Shown here: positions 14,472 to 22,074 of the stretch, in pieces
How the letters are laid out: each line of letters begins with the position of its first letter
Position numbering within the stretch: position 1 is the stretch's first letter
Source of the DNA: a virus
Strand: one strand, 5' to 3'
DNA: 25,449 bases
Virus record (IMG/VR): IMGVR_UViG_3300023184_000477
Span: 1-25,449 of that record
Translations under genes and position numbers: made by a program
Notes under the pieces: generated by a model
Told to the model about the DNA's origin: nothing
Database searches by the model: none
What the model saw: only the letters and a program-made list of their open reading frames with translations

Positions 14472-14986
14472 TTCAACCCCTCCAGTTCAATCAACTTGTC
14501 CAAGTAGTGCCGTGCCTTCTTCAGGTCTTCGACCCCGCCCTTGCTGCGGTATCGCACGACATACTTGATTACGTTCCCATCCAGAAACCCGCAGTCCCAT
14601 GCCGCGATAGCGTCCCACGGTTGCAGCTTCTTATCCTTGTAGTGCGTACCACCTACTTGCGTAGCGTTGGCAAGCTTGTTCATTGCCTCGTCTTCCTCTG
14701 GGGTGACAGCGATAATGTCTTTCCACAACAGGACTGGCTTGGCCCGCTTGGGGTTTGAACTCTTAGCCGTGTAGTCGTACAGGGTCTGACCGCTGACGTT
14801 CTTCGTCACCCCCTTGACGCGGGTTAGGTAATTTCCATTCCACAGCGACGACAAGCTGTTGGATACGGCCTTGACAGTGGCGTCCGGAAATCCTGCATGG
14901 ACGTTGAGCACGTTGCTCCCTCCGTTAAGCCGGATGAATGATAGTACGGCCGTAGTGAAAACACTGCGTGGGGATTTGCGTTTCAT
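14468..14986 (-). CDS. Winged-helix-like domain fused to DUF3310, 172 aa
   Basis: Residues about 108-172 match DUF3310: VGGTHYKDKKLQPWDAI, then GFLDGNVIKYVVRYRSKGG and DLKKARHYLDKLIEL. This small module is widespread in phages, sometimes labelled nucleotide kinase-like, with unproven role. Residues about 8-70 (VFTTAVLSFIRLNGG, then DATVKAVSNSLSSLWNGNYLTRV) look like a winged helix DNA-binding unit, which is not usual in DUF3310 proteins of 60-100 residues. So this may be a fused regulator. ATG 14986 has TAGGAG six bases ahead, in a short 55-bp gap after the 212-aa gene. Confidence 0.86.
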   Translation of the reverse strand: MKRKSPRSVFTTAVLSFIRLNGGSNVLNVHAGFPDATVKAVSNSLSSLWNGNYLTRVKGVTKNVSGQTLYDYTAKSSNPKRAKPVLLWKDIIAVTPEEDEAMNKLANATQVGGTHYKDKKLQPWDAIAAWDCGFLDGNVIKYVVRYRSKGGVEDLKKARHYLDKLIELEGLK

Positions 14987-15041
14987 GTGACGCTCCTATA
15001 GGTTGACGCTGACTTCTATGAGTCGTGTGTAAAGTTTAACT

Positions 15042-15680
15042 CTAATTCTGCAGCCTGCCAACTACCCCGATGCTGGTTAAAAGGTTGGTGTCAATCGTAA
15101 CCGGGGCTGCATCTTCCGTGTCACCGCCAGACTTGCTCCGCGTTACCTTGGTAGCCACTTGGTCAAGATACGTCTTAGGGATGTACAGCGCCAGATCAGG
15201 AAACGTAGTCAATGCGGCGTTAAGCGATTTGCTGCTACGCAAAAAGCTCATTAGCTGCTGTTTCACATTATCGTAAGTATCTTTGTGCTTCGCCTTGGCA
15301 ACGTCATACTCATCAAACAACTGCTTGAAATTGAGTGGGAGGTCCTTCAAGCTAACATCTACGTCAATGTATCCGTAAGACGAAGAACCCGGAGGCGCTT
15401 TTACTGTTGCGTTTATCTGAAACTCCTCGCGCTCCAACTCGATGATGTGAACGTCCATACGATTAACCGATACGTACCACGCCGGGGGAAGACAGTCCTT
15501 ATACTGAGGGTACTGCTTCCAGATGACCGCATTGCCAGCTTCGAGCATCGCTGCAACGCACTCGGGCACGTTCTTGGGGTTCTTAGGGGCTACGGTAGCC
15601 GCGTAAGCCTTGGCAGTAATCCGGGCGACATTAGCCTCGACATCGGTAATAAGGTTCTTGGATATGCGTACTAGAGACAT
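15042..15680 (-). CDS. Hypothetical protein, 212 aa
   Basis: This is an alpha/beta protein with a Tyr/Pro-rich middle (WKQYPQYKDCLPPAWYVSVNRM) and a helical C-terminus with 'SSKSLNAALTTFPDLALYIPKTYL', a pattern seen in several uncharacterised phage proteins. No catalytic motif can be assigned. GGAG lies ahead of ATG 15680, one base after the 236-aa gene. It is the last gene of the MoxR/VWA cassette before a 55-bp gap. It could be a substrate or effector of that cassette; nothing in the sequence proves it. Confidence 0.82.
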   Translation of the reverse strand: MSLVRISKNLITDVEANVARITAKAYAATVAPKNPKNVPECVAAMLEAGNAVIWKQYPQYKDCLPPAWYVSVNRMDVHIIELEREEFQINATVKAPPGSSSYGYIDVDVSLKDLPLNFKQLFDEYDVAKAKHKDTYDNVKQQLMSFLRSSKSLNAALTTFPDLALYIPKTYLDQVATKVTRSKSGGDTEDAAPVTIDTNLLTSIGVVGRLQN

Positions 15681-15681
15681 G

Positions 15682-16392
15682 CTATTTCTCCTTTACAATA
15701 AGAAACGGGACTTTGTGTTGGTCCCGGCAGTGCGTAGATATGCGTGCGTTAATATTCTCCTCGTTGCGAGAGAGGTACCTGCAGAACGATTGTCCCTCCG
15801 TGGTTGTTGGGTCTGGTATGGGGGAAGTACCGTTGATTATGCTATCCCCGGTGCTATGCCTCCACTGGTACTCATAGGACCCCTGTCCGTCGCGGCTCTG
15901 CACCTGCAGCAGCGTATCCCCCAACGCTTTGGACTCGGCGAACCGAGCCTTGACCTCGGCTTCCTTGTCCTTACGACGTGTGTACACCACGAAGTCCTTA
16001 CATCCTGTGGGTTGGGCGTGCTCGGAGAGGAACTGCAACGGCCCGGTACGATACGCGGGGCCCCTGTATATACGCTTCAGGTCGTAATGGTGCAGTACAC
16101 ACCCCCGGTCTAGGCTTGTCTTCTTGACCTCGCGGCCAGTCTCAGGGTCATGCAGTGTGAGTCCTACCAACTCCTGTATGTACACGAAGTGCAAGTCAAA
16201 CTCCTTCGCTACATGATTGCGCCAATAGGGGTTACGCAGCCCTGACTGTGTGACTTCGATGATCCCGCACTCGTACACCTTGATTCCGGGGAAAGGCTCC
16301 TTGTACTTGCGCTCGCCTTTGCCCCAGTCGATACAGTACCGTTCGCCGTAGTGCACGCTGTTGTCCACGTCTTCATAACGGATGTGTTTCAC
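15682..16392 (-). CDS. Hypothetical protein, 236 aa
   Basis: This is a soluble protein rich in His, Tyr and Arg, starting MKHIRYEDVDNSVHYGERYC. It includes 'GIIEVTQSGLRNPYWRNHVAKEF' (split by turns) and a basic region TRRKDKEAEVKARFAESKAL. Six or so cysteines are scattered without a CxxC pair. No family I recognise. ATG 16392 overlaps the previous stop (ATGA). As part of an unbroken run with the VWA gene it is probably co-expressed with the cassette and may be its partner. Function unknown. Confidence 0.8.
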   Translation of the reverse strand: MKHIRYEDVDNSVHYGERYCIDWGKGERKYKEPFPGIKVYECGIIEVTQSGLRNPYWRNHVAKEFDLHFVYIQELVGLTLHDPETGREVKKTSLDRGCVLHHYDLKRIYRGPAYRTGPLQFLSEHAQPTGCKDFVVYTRRKDKEAEVKARFAESKALGDTLLQVQSRDGQGSYEYQWRHSTGDSIINGTSPIPDPTTTEGQSFCRYLSRNEENINARISTHCRDQHKVPFLIVKEK

Positions 16393-16886
16393 AGGTGCCT
16401 CCCATACTCGGCAACATCAATGTCCATAACGTCAGGAACGCTGATCTCCGGGCTGTGTACGAACACCGTCTTCCCCAAAATCTTCTCTGCTGACCCGGTG
16501 GGGGACAGGTACATGCTTCCCTCGTAGGGACGCGAGTCGATCAATCGCTGATCCTCGCCGTCGTCCTTACGATACCGCCGCGCCCCAGCGGTATGTAGTT
16601 GGTCAGCCACCAACGCAGCAGTAAGCCGCCGGAACAGGTCATCTTCATCCCCCGAGACGTTGTTCCACGAGACGTTTCCATGCCTCCCTAACCGCACGTA
16701 TGGTGCGCGGTTCTGCTTGCGTACGACCGTCGCCAGCCTAGCGGGTACGGCACGCCCCGTTATCACCCCGGTCTTGACCATGCGTTTGAACGACGCGATC
16801 TGACGCGGCCCCATCTTGGTCACTACGACCCTGACCGTGATGCTCTCGGACAGCTTTACAACGTCCGCTGATATGTTAATGCTCAT
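16389..16886 (-). CDS. Hypothetical protein, 165 aa
   Basis: ATG 16886 has GGAGG about seven bases ahead and follows the VWA stop by two bases, so it is preferred to the in-frame start at 16958, which lies inside the VWA gene. Residues about 1-30 form strands (INISADVVKLSESITVRVVV), followed by a basic helix GPRQIASFKRMVKTG and a basic middle. The C-terminus is acidic (VPDVMDIDVAEYG). It may bind nucleic acid. No family recognised; it belongs to the MoxR/VWA gene run. Confidence 0.8.
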   Translation of the reverse strand: MSINISADVVKLSESITVRVVVTKMGPRQIASFKRMVKTGVITGRAVPARLATVVRKQNRAPYVRLGRHGNVSWNNVSGDEDDLFRRLTAALVADQLHTAGARRYRKDDGEDQRLIDSRPYEGSMYLSPTGSAEKILGKTVFVHSPEISVPDVMDIDVAEYGRHL

Positions 16887-16888
16887 GC

Positions 16889-18067
16889 TCAGCCCTCCAG
16901 TTCGTAGTAAATCGTTTCGCCGTGATCGGCGACGATGTCCTTGCCCGTCACTAACCAAACTACCGGGTAGCCGGGTGCCTCACCCCACGGAGTCTCGCCG
17001 TCGGTCAACGTGATGAACACGTCAGGCTCCACGCCGTTATCCTCGACCCACTTGAAGCCCTCGGCCATGTCCGTCCCACCGCGTGCATGAGTCGTGAATG
17101 TGATCGGGTAATCCTCGGCGCTGAACTCCTCAACGAAGGCCACACGGCTATCGGTGTGCAGCACGTACACCTTCTCCGGCTTGCACAGTTCGATGATCTT
17201 GTTGAGGTGTCCGCCAAAGTGCGGCATGGTGGAGTCTGGGACCGAACCGGACTCGTCGATCTGGATCACCACAGTCCCCATACGGGGCTCCAACCCAGCC
17301 GACGGCATGTACAAGTCATGCCCGATAAACCGCTTGTTGGGGCGTCTCCACGATACCCCGGCCTTGATCTGCAGCAGCATGAACCGCTCCAGCAGTTGGT
17401 GCCACGGCGTGACCGGGTTGATGATGTCAGCGATGAGTGCTTCCATACCGACGGGCATGGTGCCACGGGACTTGGCCGCAGTCGCCGCCTGTATGAGTTC
17501 TTGCTTGATCTCTTCGATCTGCTCGGAAGTAACATCACCTACTCCCTCACCGGACAGGTCATCGTTGCCCGTACCGGGTTGGTATGGGCCTTTACCCCCA
17601 CCGCCGTCTTCCTCGGTATCGTCGTACAGCTGCTCCCATGCGTAGTCCTTGGCACCTTCCATGAACGTACCGTTGGGCGGCAACTCCATACCGCTGGCCT
17701 TAAGGATGTCGTTGATAACCTTGTCCATGGCTGAGTTCGCAGCGCGGGGCTTGCGATGCCCGACCCTTATGTGGTGCATCATCGCGTAGTGCATAGACTC
17801 GTGGGCCAGCAGGCCCATAGCCTGCTGCACCGTCAGCGTAGAGAAGAACTCGGTACCGACGACGATCTTGCCTGCCGCTGTGACGTATGCAGTCGGTACG
17901 TCGTCCTTTATTTCGATTCGGCGCTTGAGAATGATGCTGGCGAAGAACGGTTGGTGCAGGACGAGTTGCACCTTGGCCTTGCGCAGGTTGTCCTCAGCCT
18001 TAGCCCGCATGGCGGGCGTGACTTGGACCGGCGCTGCGGGTTGCTGTACTGCCATTACTGATGTCAT
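16889..18067 (-). CDS. Zinc metallopeptidase-like plus VWA protein (DUF2201 type), 392 aa
   Basis: The N-terminal half has an HExxH motif, LLAHESMHYAMMHH (H89, E90, H93), and an N111-x3-D115 segment that suits the family's extra metal site. A Gly/Asp/Glu-rich linker (about 150-178) leads to a VWA domain with a complete MIDAS: D271-x-S273-x-S275 in IDESGS, T332 in ARGGTD and D356 in LTDGE. DUF2201 proteins with this layout usually pair with a MoxR AAA+ ATPase, found here at 19623-20651. They are often mislabelled as cobaltochelatase CobT subunits. The start overlaps the small membrane gene (ATGA). A role in remodelling or cleaving a target protein is inferred. Confidence 0.9.
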   Translation of the reverse strand: MTSVMAVQQPAAPVQVTPAMRAKAEDNLRKAKVQLVLHQPFFASIILKRRIEIKDDVPTAYVTAAGKIVVGTEFFSTLTVQQAMGLLAHESMHYAMMHHIRVGHRKPRAANSAMDKVINDILKASGMELPPNGTFMEGAKDYAWEQLYDDTEEDGGGGKGPYQPGTGNDDLSGEGVGDVTSEQIEEIKQELIQAATAAKSRGTMPVGMEALIADIINPVTPWHQLLERFMLLQIKAGVSWRRPNKRFIGHDLYMPSAGLEPRMGTVVIQIDESGSVPDSTMPHFGGHLNKIIELCKPEKVYVLHTDSRVAFVEEFSAEDYPITFTTHARGGTDMAEGFKWVEDNGVEPDVFITLTDGETPWGEAPGYPVVWLVTGKDIVADHGETIYYELEG

Positions 18068-18204
18068 GACGTGTATGCTCCTATGAGATAACCAACCATG
18101 AGGCCGAACAGCGCCCCTTTGAACTTGTTGTATGCAACGAACCTGTGGAACGCCGCAATAGTGTCGTAGTCCTCCTTGCTTACCTCCGTGGTTTCTTGGT
18201 TCAC
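18064..18204 (-). CDS. Small membrane-anchored protein in the MoxR/VWA cassette, 46 aa
   Basis: GTG 18204 overlaps the stop of the DUF3150-like gene (GTGA), and the stop overlaps the VWA start (ATGA). The chain has an acidic N-terminus (MNQETTEVSKEDYDTIAAF) and a C-terminal hydrophobic, Gly-rich span (GALFGLMVGYLIGAY). It may tether the cassette or its target to the inner membrane. It falls below usual length limits and would be missed. Wedged in frame-overlap between two system genes, it is likely a real component. Confidence 0.7.
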   Translation of the reverse strand: MNQETTEVSKEDYDTIAAFHRFVAYNKFKGALFGLMVGYLIGAYTS

Positions 18205-19118
18205 AACGCGTACCCCTTCAACGTGGCTTCCAGCGCCTCAAGACGTTCCTTCACCTGCTTACGTGCAAACTCATCTTCCTTCAACGCATCGGGTTGGAAG
18301 GCGTATGGTTTGATGATCGCGTCGATCTCGGCCAGCATGGTCGTTACCTGCGGGTCATCATTAACGTTCAACTGCGGCAACTCCTTGGACAGCGCATTCA
18401 AGTTATCCACGAAGCTGTCGTACCAACGCTGCCCCTTATCGCCGGTGTACTTGTTCAGCTTGCCGATGAAAGCCGTTACAGGATGTAGCATCCGTACGTA
18501 GAGATCCTTACCCGCCTCGGCCACCATGAGCGACAACTGCTCGTCGACCTTGGCCAGCATCTCCGGTGGCAGTGAGAACCTGAAGTCGCCAGACGTAGAC
18601 ACCGGCTCGGGGAACCAGTTGACGTACAGCCTGTGATCCATCTGCTCTACTGTGGGGTAGTCCTCGACCTTAGCGGTGGGCGATTTGCCTTGGGCGATGA
18701 GTCGTGCGTTCCTCACGTTGATGTCGGTCTGCACTAGGGTCGGCCACTGTGCAAGTATCTGCACCTTGAGGTTGTCCTGAACACTTATGTACCCACCCAT
18801 CTTCGTCGTGTAGTCGAAGTACGCAGCGTTGGGCAACAGGCGATCCCCATTGTCACCATAAGGCAGCGTCGCCTTGATGTGGTAGGTGTACATCTCGTTA
18901 CCCTTGGCTTGATACTGGTACACCAAGTTACCCTTGTCAGAGAACAACTCGCGGGACACGATCTGCCCCTCGTCACCGAGTTGCTGCTTGACTAGCGCCT
19001 CGGCGTCCTTGTCACGAACACGCTTGGCAGTACCACCACGAGACAGCCGGAACTTCATCGCCCGGTTGGATATGCTGGTGGATTCCTGCAAGGTTGCTGC
19101 GTTGATAGCTTCAGTCAT
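18201..19118 (-). CDS. DUF3150-like protein, 305 aa
   Basis: ATG 19118 has AAGGAG eight bases ahead and overlaps the previous stop (ATGA); the frame stays open to 19187 but that would lie within the upstream gene. The first half is rich in strands and Tyr (LVYQYQAKGNEMYTYHIKA). The second half is helical, with 'GQRWYDSFVDNLNALSKELPQLNVNDDPQV' broken by short turns. This resembles the C-terminal pattern that I remember from DUF3150 proteins, which often lie beside MoxR and VWA genes. The role is unknown; by synteny it is the third member of an ATPase/VWA system. The family call is tentative, the coding call firm. Confidence 0.82.
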   Translation of the reverse strand: MTEAINAATLQESTSISNRAMKFRLSRGGTAKRVRDKDAEALVKQQLGDEGQIVSRELFSDKGNLVYQYQAKGNEMYTYHIKATLPYGDNGDRLLPNAAYFDYTTKMGGYISVQDNLKVQILAQWPTLVQTDINVRNARLIAQGKSPTAKVEDYPTVEQMDHRLYVNWFPEPVSTSGDFRFSLPPEMLAKVDEQLSLMVAEAGKDLYVRMLHPVTAFIGKLNKYTGDKGQRWYDSFVDNLNALSKELPQLNVNDDPQVTTMLAEIDAIIKPYAFQPDALKEDEFARKQVKERLEALEATLKGYAL

Positions 19119-19462
19119 TTTGTCTGCTCCTTCTTGGTTATGTCGAACGTCGGTATGTCCGGAAACACTTCCTTCCACTCGCACCACTTACCCGCGCTGT
19201 AGTTCAGTGCGTAGTCAGGAAAGAAGTCCACTGTGTGCCCAAGGATCGTCAAGTACGAGTACACGCCCGGCCAGTCAGTGATACGTACGTCGTAGTAGCA
19301 GGACGTACCGAACTGTGCTGAATACCCACGTCGCTTGGTGTTGTAGTTGACTCCACCTTTGAACGCGGCCATGGCGTTGCGCTCCGCATCGGTCAGGTCA
19401 TCCGCTGTTATGCACGTCCAACCAACGGTGCAACTGTTACCCGAGTGCTTGACGTTTCTCAT
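19115..19462 (-). CDS. Hypothetical protein, 115 aa
   Basis: ATG 19462 follows AAGGAG at seven bases; the longer frame to 19561 has no site. The chain has five Cys and many aromatic residues (GNSCTVGWTCITADDL, GTSCYYDVRITDWPG, GKWCEWKEVF), suggestive of a small beta-rich fold. No family recognised. Its N-terminus is overlapped by 26 bp of the 57-aa gene. It sits between the AAA+ ATPase and the DUF3150-like gene in the same transcript and may belong to that system. Confidence 0.75.
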   Translation of the reverse strand: MRNVKHSGNSCTVGWTCITADDLTDAERNAMAAFKGGVNYNTKRRGYSAQFGTSCYYDVRITDWPGVYSYLTILGHTVDFFPDYALNYSAGKWCEWKEVFPDIPTFDITKKEQTK

Positions 19463-19610
19463 GCCGTATCTCCTTCCAACGTAGAAGAAATTGCAGCCGT
19501 GCGTCCCAGAAATCCCCACCGTCAGCAAAAACTCTAGCCAACGCGATGGCGATACGGTCATCTATCGTCTTGGCTAGATCATCCGGAACCCACTCTATGT
19601 GAGATCGCAT
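19437..19610 (-). CDS. Small hypothetical protein, 57 aa
   Basis: AAGGAG lies eight bases before ATG 19610, and the frame fills the otherwise empty space after the ATPase gene. The chain is helical and charged (SHIEWVPDDLAKTIDDRIAI, then DARLQFLLRWKEIRHEKRQ). It carries the ribosome site of the next gene within its own 3' end. No family recognised. It is just short of common length limits. Confidence 0.7.
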   Translation of the reverse strand: MRSHIEWVPDDLAKTIDDRIAIALARVFADGGDFWDARLQFLLRWKEIRHEKRQALG

Positions 19611-19622
19611 GGCTGCATCTCC

Positions 19623-20651
19623 TTACCGCAGGACTTCTGCGAACTTGACGCCCCAGCTAACGAACGCTTTCGTAGACGCAACGTCGGGGCAGCGGATCAT
19701 GCTGTCCTTGACGAACTTGGCTTGCATCTCCGGGGGGAGACGCTTGGCGTACGTAACGAGCGCATCGAACGAATTGATGTTCGCACGGTCTGCCAGCATG
19801 TCCGTCACAAGGAACTGTGCCGACACGTTCTCAGGCACCCGCGCACCTGTCGGGTTCATCTCGACTTCCTCGGGGGAAGGCAGCGTCGGTGCCAGACTAC
19901 GGAACGCCATCAACTCGGATGCGAACCCCTTGCCGATACGCCCGGCAATCGTGGCATAGGGCGTCGATGATTCGCGCCCCAGCTTACGGGCAATCGTGCT
20001 CCACGCACGGGGAGTCGGGTTGATCTTCTTGGCGGGGTCGAACTGGAACGCTTGGTCGCCCTTCATGCGGATGAAGCGCATCACCAGCAAGTCCATGGTC
20101 GGGTCGTTCAACATGTACTCGACCTGCGACTCGGCGTCGTACCGCGTGCCATACATGTAGCAGCGGTTGTATATGATCGACGGAACCCGGTTCGCACCAG
20201 CACGGTCGGACGTGCGGTTGCCAGCCCAGATGTGCACCGAACCCTTCGGCAGGTACAGGTCGTCGATACGGTTCTCCAAGAACCGCGTAGCGTAGGAACC
20301 TTGCACGGGCACCGTGCCACGGGGAAGCTCGTCGGCGAACCAGACGGCCGGGAAGTCGATGAGGAACTTCTTATCCTTCAACCAGTGAATCTGATTCGGA
20401 TTTTCCGAATCCCGGAACGGCAGGCCCTTGCCGTCAGTCGTGTCCTCCAACTCCGCGTTGCCGATGAACAGGGGCATGTTGCACGCCTTCGCCGCCTGCG
20501 CAACTACTTCGGACTTAGCCGAACCCGGCGGGCCTTCAAGTCCAACTGACTCCCCGTTCTGGATGTGGTTGATGGTGATCGGCAGGAGTTCCTTGGGAGT
20601 GAGTTCGATTAGTTCCGACTCGTCCTGCTGCACTGCGGCGGTTTTCGCCAT
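19623..20651 (-). CDS. MoxR-type AAA+ ATPase, 342 aa
   Basis: Walker A is GPPGSAKS (40-47), Walker B is VWFADE (103-108), and a sensor-1 Asn lies in WAGNR (N145). The spacing and the small size fit the MoxR branch of AAA+ ATPases, which assemble as rings and act with VWA proteins to remodel or load cofactors into targets. In phages these are often labelled CobS-like because of a shared fold. TGGAG lies eight bases before ATG 20651. It is the first gene after a 186-bp structured leader, so it probably opens its own transcript or a processed one. The VWA partner is at 16889-18067. Confidence 0.92.
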   Translation of the reverse strand: MAKTAAVQQDESELIELTPKELLPITINHIQNGESVGLEGPPGSAKSEVVAQAAKACNMPLFIGNAELEDTTDGKGLPFRDSENPNQIHWLKDKKFLIDFPAVWFADELPRGTVPVQGSYATRFLENRIDDLYLPKGSVHIWAGNRTSDRAGANRVPSIIYNRCYMYGTRYDAESQVEYMLNDPTMDLLVMRFIRMKGDQAFQFDPAKKINPTPRAWSTIARKLGRESSTPYATIAGRIGKGFASELMAFRSLAPTLPSPEEVEMNPTGARVPENVSAQFLVTDMLADRANINSFDALVTYAKRLPPEMQAKFVKDSMIRCPDVASTKAFVSWGVKFAEVLR

Positions 20652-20837
20652 TTGAATTGCTCCATGTGTATTGTGTTGCCCCTGCGTTATGTCGCAGGGG
20701 GGTGCAGCGGTTACGTACCGTTGGGCTACCGCTAAACGAGGTAAGACCTCACGCCCCTATATAATCAATCCGCCAGCGTTGGCACGATCAGACTTCACTG
20801 GTTTCGCGTGACTTAGTAAGGTTAGGGTCTACTTACT
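20652..20837 (-). promoter_or_regulatory. Structured leader of the MoxR/VWA cassette
   Basis: This 186-bp gene-free gap has three hairpins. Pair 1 is CCCCTGCG/CGCAGGGG with a 6-base loop (20679-20700). Pair 2 is AGCGGT/ACCGCT (20706-20733). Pair 3 is GAGGT/ACCTC with a 3-base loop (20738-20750). On the minus strand, GGGGCG just upstream of pair 3 can also pair with CCCC of pair 1, giving a possible three-way junction that competes with hairpin 1. An AT-rich TTATATA lies around 20756-20763 but no good -35 box goes with it. It may be a promoter region, a processed 5' end or a protein-binding leader. Confidence 0.5.
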
Positions 20838-21098
20838 TCATGACACGTTCTCCTTTTCGTCGCATGGAGGCAACTCGGTGTCTATTACGTCTAGCCACAT
20901 CTGACATTCTGCGGATATGCTGGCCCCCCTAAACGTAGGGTTCAGCGTCAGCATTACCAACTTCAACCGGTACTCGTCACGCAGGGCACGCAGTCCTTCT
21001 TTCTGCGCCGGGGTCAGTACGTCCTTGGGCCGTAGGTCGGGGGCATGAGTTGTGACGTAGCCCACGGCCTCTAGTGCGTCACGAAGTTGGTTAGGCAT
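20838..21098 (-). CDS. Hypothetical protein, 86 aa
   Basis: GAGGA lies about seven bases before ATG 21098. The protein is helical and charged (LTPAQKEGLRALRDEYRLKLVML), with two Cys near the end (AECQMW, PPCDEKE). No motif assigned. It is the last gene of the run 23507-20838, before the structured leader of the ATPase gene. Coding is supported by start site and three-base spacing to the upstream gene. Confidence 0.75.
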   Translation of the reverse strand: MPNQLRDALEAVGYVTTHAPDLRPKDVLTPAQKEGLRALRDEYRLKLVMLTLNPTFRGASISAECQMWLDVIDTELPPCDEKENVS

Positions 21099-21101
21099 GG
21101 G

Positions 21102-21326
21102 TCAGTCCTCTGTGATACCCATAACGTCGGCTCGACGTTCAACGATTGCTTTGATCTTCCCGGTCTTCTCCCACGAACGCCATGCCTTGCACGCCCCGCA
21201 GCGACGGTCGTAGAGGCTGCACTTCTTACCAACGTAGTGCACCAACTCGGCCTTGGTCAGTGGGATGGTGACGTACACCCACAGGGGGTACTTGAACTTG
21301 TCTGTCGGAATGGGTGGGGGTTTCAT
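21102..21326 (-). CDS. Small cysteine-containing protein, 74 aa
   Basis: The chain opens MKPPPIPTDKFKYPLWVYVT and contains 'KKCSLYDRRCGACKAWRSWEK', where three Cys in a CxxxxxxCxxC arrangement could bind zinc or a cluster with one more ligand. The N-terminus holds a beta segment. No family recognised. ATG 21326 follows the phosphatase stop by one base, with AGGAGA inside the end of that gene. Confidence 0.75.
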   Translation of the reverse strand: MKPPPIPTDKFKYPLWVYVTIPLTKAELVHYVGKKCSLYDRRCGACKAWRSWEKTGKIKAIVERRADVMGITED

Positions 21327-21327
21327 C

Positions 21328-21813
21328 TCAGAAGTCTCCTTTCGCTACCTGCATGCACACGAGCCCGTTCCTGCGCCACATATCGACGACTTGTTGCCTG
21401 TCGTCGACGCAGAAAAGAATTTCTTCCTTGACCAGCTTGGTGTCGAGTATCTCCTGCTTGACGATGTAGTCCGCCCGAGTGTCACCGTCCGGCCGCATGT
21501 AGAGGTCGAAGTCGCGGTCGTGCTCCACTTGGCAGAATACGTGCTGCATCAGCCAACTGAAGGTCGCATCCCGCGTGCGCTCGGGCCTGCCTGTGACGAA
21601 CACAATGTCGTGGTAGGTCGCGTCGATCATGGCGACCAGCATGGTACGCACACCTTCATGCACCGTGTCCATGTGGCATAGATCATGGAACTGCTCGTAG
21701 TCCCGGTGCTTGTTCTTCGTTCCGTCGGGCTTGAACTTCTCCACGAGGTGGCGACGGTGGTCGCAGTTGGCCAGCGTACCGTCGATGTCGAATACAAGGG
21801 TTTTGCGTGCCAT
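21328..21813 (-). CDS. HAD-family phosphatase, polynucleotide kinase 3'-phosphatase-like, 161 aa
   Basis: HAD motif I is FDIDGTLAN (8-16; D9 nucleophile, D11), motif II is the Thr in IVFVTGRPE, the Lys of motif III lies in YIVKQEIL, and motif IV is FCVDDRQQVVDMW. The compact single domain with 'VTGRPERTRDAT' and no kinase P-loop resembles the phosphatase half of T4 PseT (Pnkp). It may remove 3' phosphates from cut RNA or DNA ends, helping repair after host nucleases. The ATG at 21813 has GGGAGG ahead and overlaps the previous stop (TGATG). The substrate is inferred from family only. Confidence 0.88.
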   Translation of the reverse strand: MARKTLVFDIDGTLANCDHRRHLVEKFKPDGTKNKHRDYEQFHDLCHMDTVHEGVRTMLVAMIDATYHDIVFVTGRPERTRDATFSWLMQHVFCQVEHDRDFDLYMRPDGDTRADYIVKQEILDTKLVKEEILFCVDDRQQVVDMWRRNGLVCMQVAKGDF

Positions 21814-22073
21814 CACGCCCTCCCGGTAAGTATGAGTAAGGCAATGCCCAAGGGCACGCCCTGCTTCTTAAGGTTCTTCGCCGCCGCGTAGTAGCTGCCT
21901 TCGCCCGTAAAGTCACGGTACTTCATACGGTAGAACCTGCCTACCGTGGCATTGACATGCGTTTCCCTGCGGGACACTTCGCGTGCTTCCTCCATCTCAC
22001 GCAGTGCACGCGGTGCACGCGGTGCACGCGGTGCGTTGGAGCGGTAGATTTCTTCGACTGTCATGTTGTTCAT
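21813..22073 (-). CDS. Hypothetical protein with APR repeats, 86 aa
   Basis: GGAG lies seven bases before ATG 22073. After a short helix (NNMTVEEIYR) the chain has a tripeptide repeat APRAPRAPRA (about 14-23), coded by a 9-bp tandem repeat. A helix EMEEAREVSRRE and a basic aromatic region VGRFYRMKYRDF follow. The C-terminus is hydrophobic (GVPLGIALLILTGRA), perhaps a short membrane-associated helix. No family recognised. The repeat may vary between relatives. Confidence 0.72.
   Translation of the reverse strand: MNNMTVEEIYRSNAPRAPRAPRALREMEEAREVSRRETHVNATVGRFYRMKYRDFTGEGSYYAAAKNLKKQGVPLGIALLILTGRA
21999..22034. repeat. 9-bp tandem repeat, four copies
   Basis: ACGCGGTGC is present four times head to tail on the plus strand; the first copy has A for G in the fifth position. 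It lies in frame in the 86-aa gene and codes for Ala-Pro-Arg units, so copy changes would not shift the frame. Confidence 0.85.
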
Positions 22074-22074
22074 C

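Noticed and set aside
16889-20651. Cobaltochelatase CobS/CobT pair
   Set aside because: The ATPase and VWA proteins share that fold, but an HExxH domain is present and no cobalamin gene is nearby; MoxR/DUF2201 is the better fit.
20700-20760. Possible tRNA in the structured leader
   Set aside because: The outer GGGG/CCCC pairing and two inner stems recall a cloverleaf, but there is no T-loop GGTTCRA-like sequence, no anticodon arm with correct spacing and no CCA-compatible acceptor.
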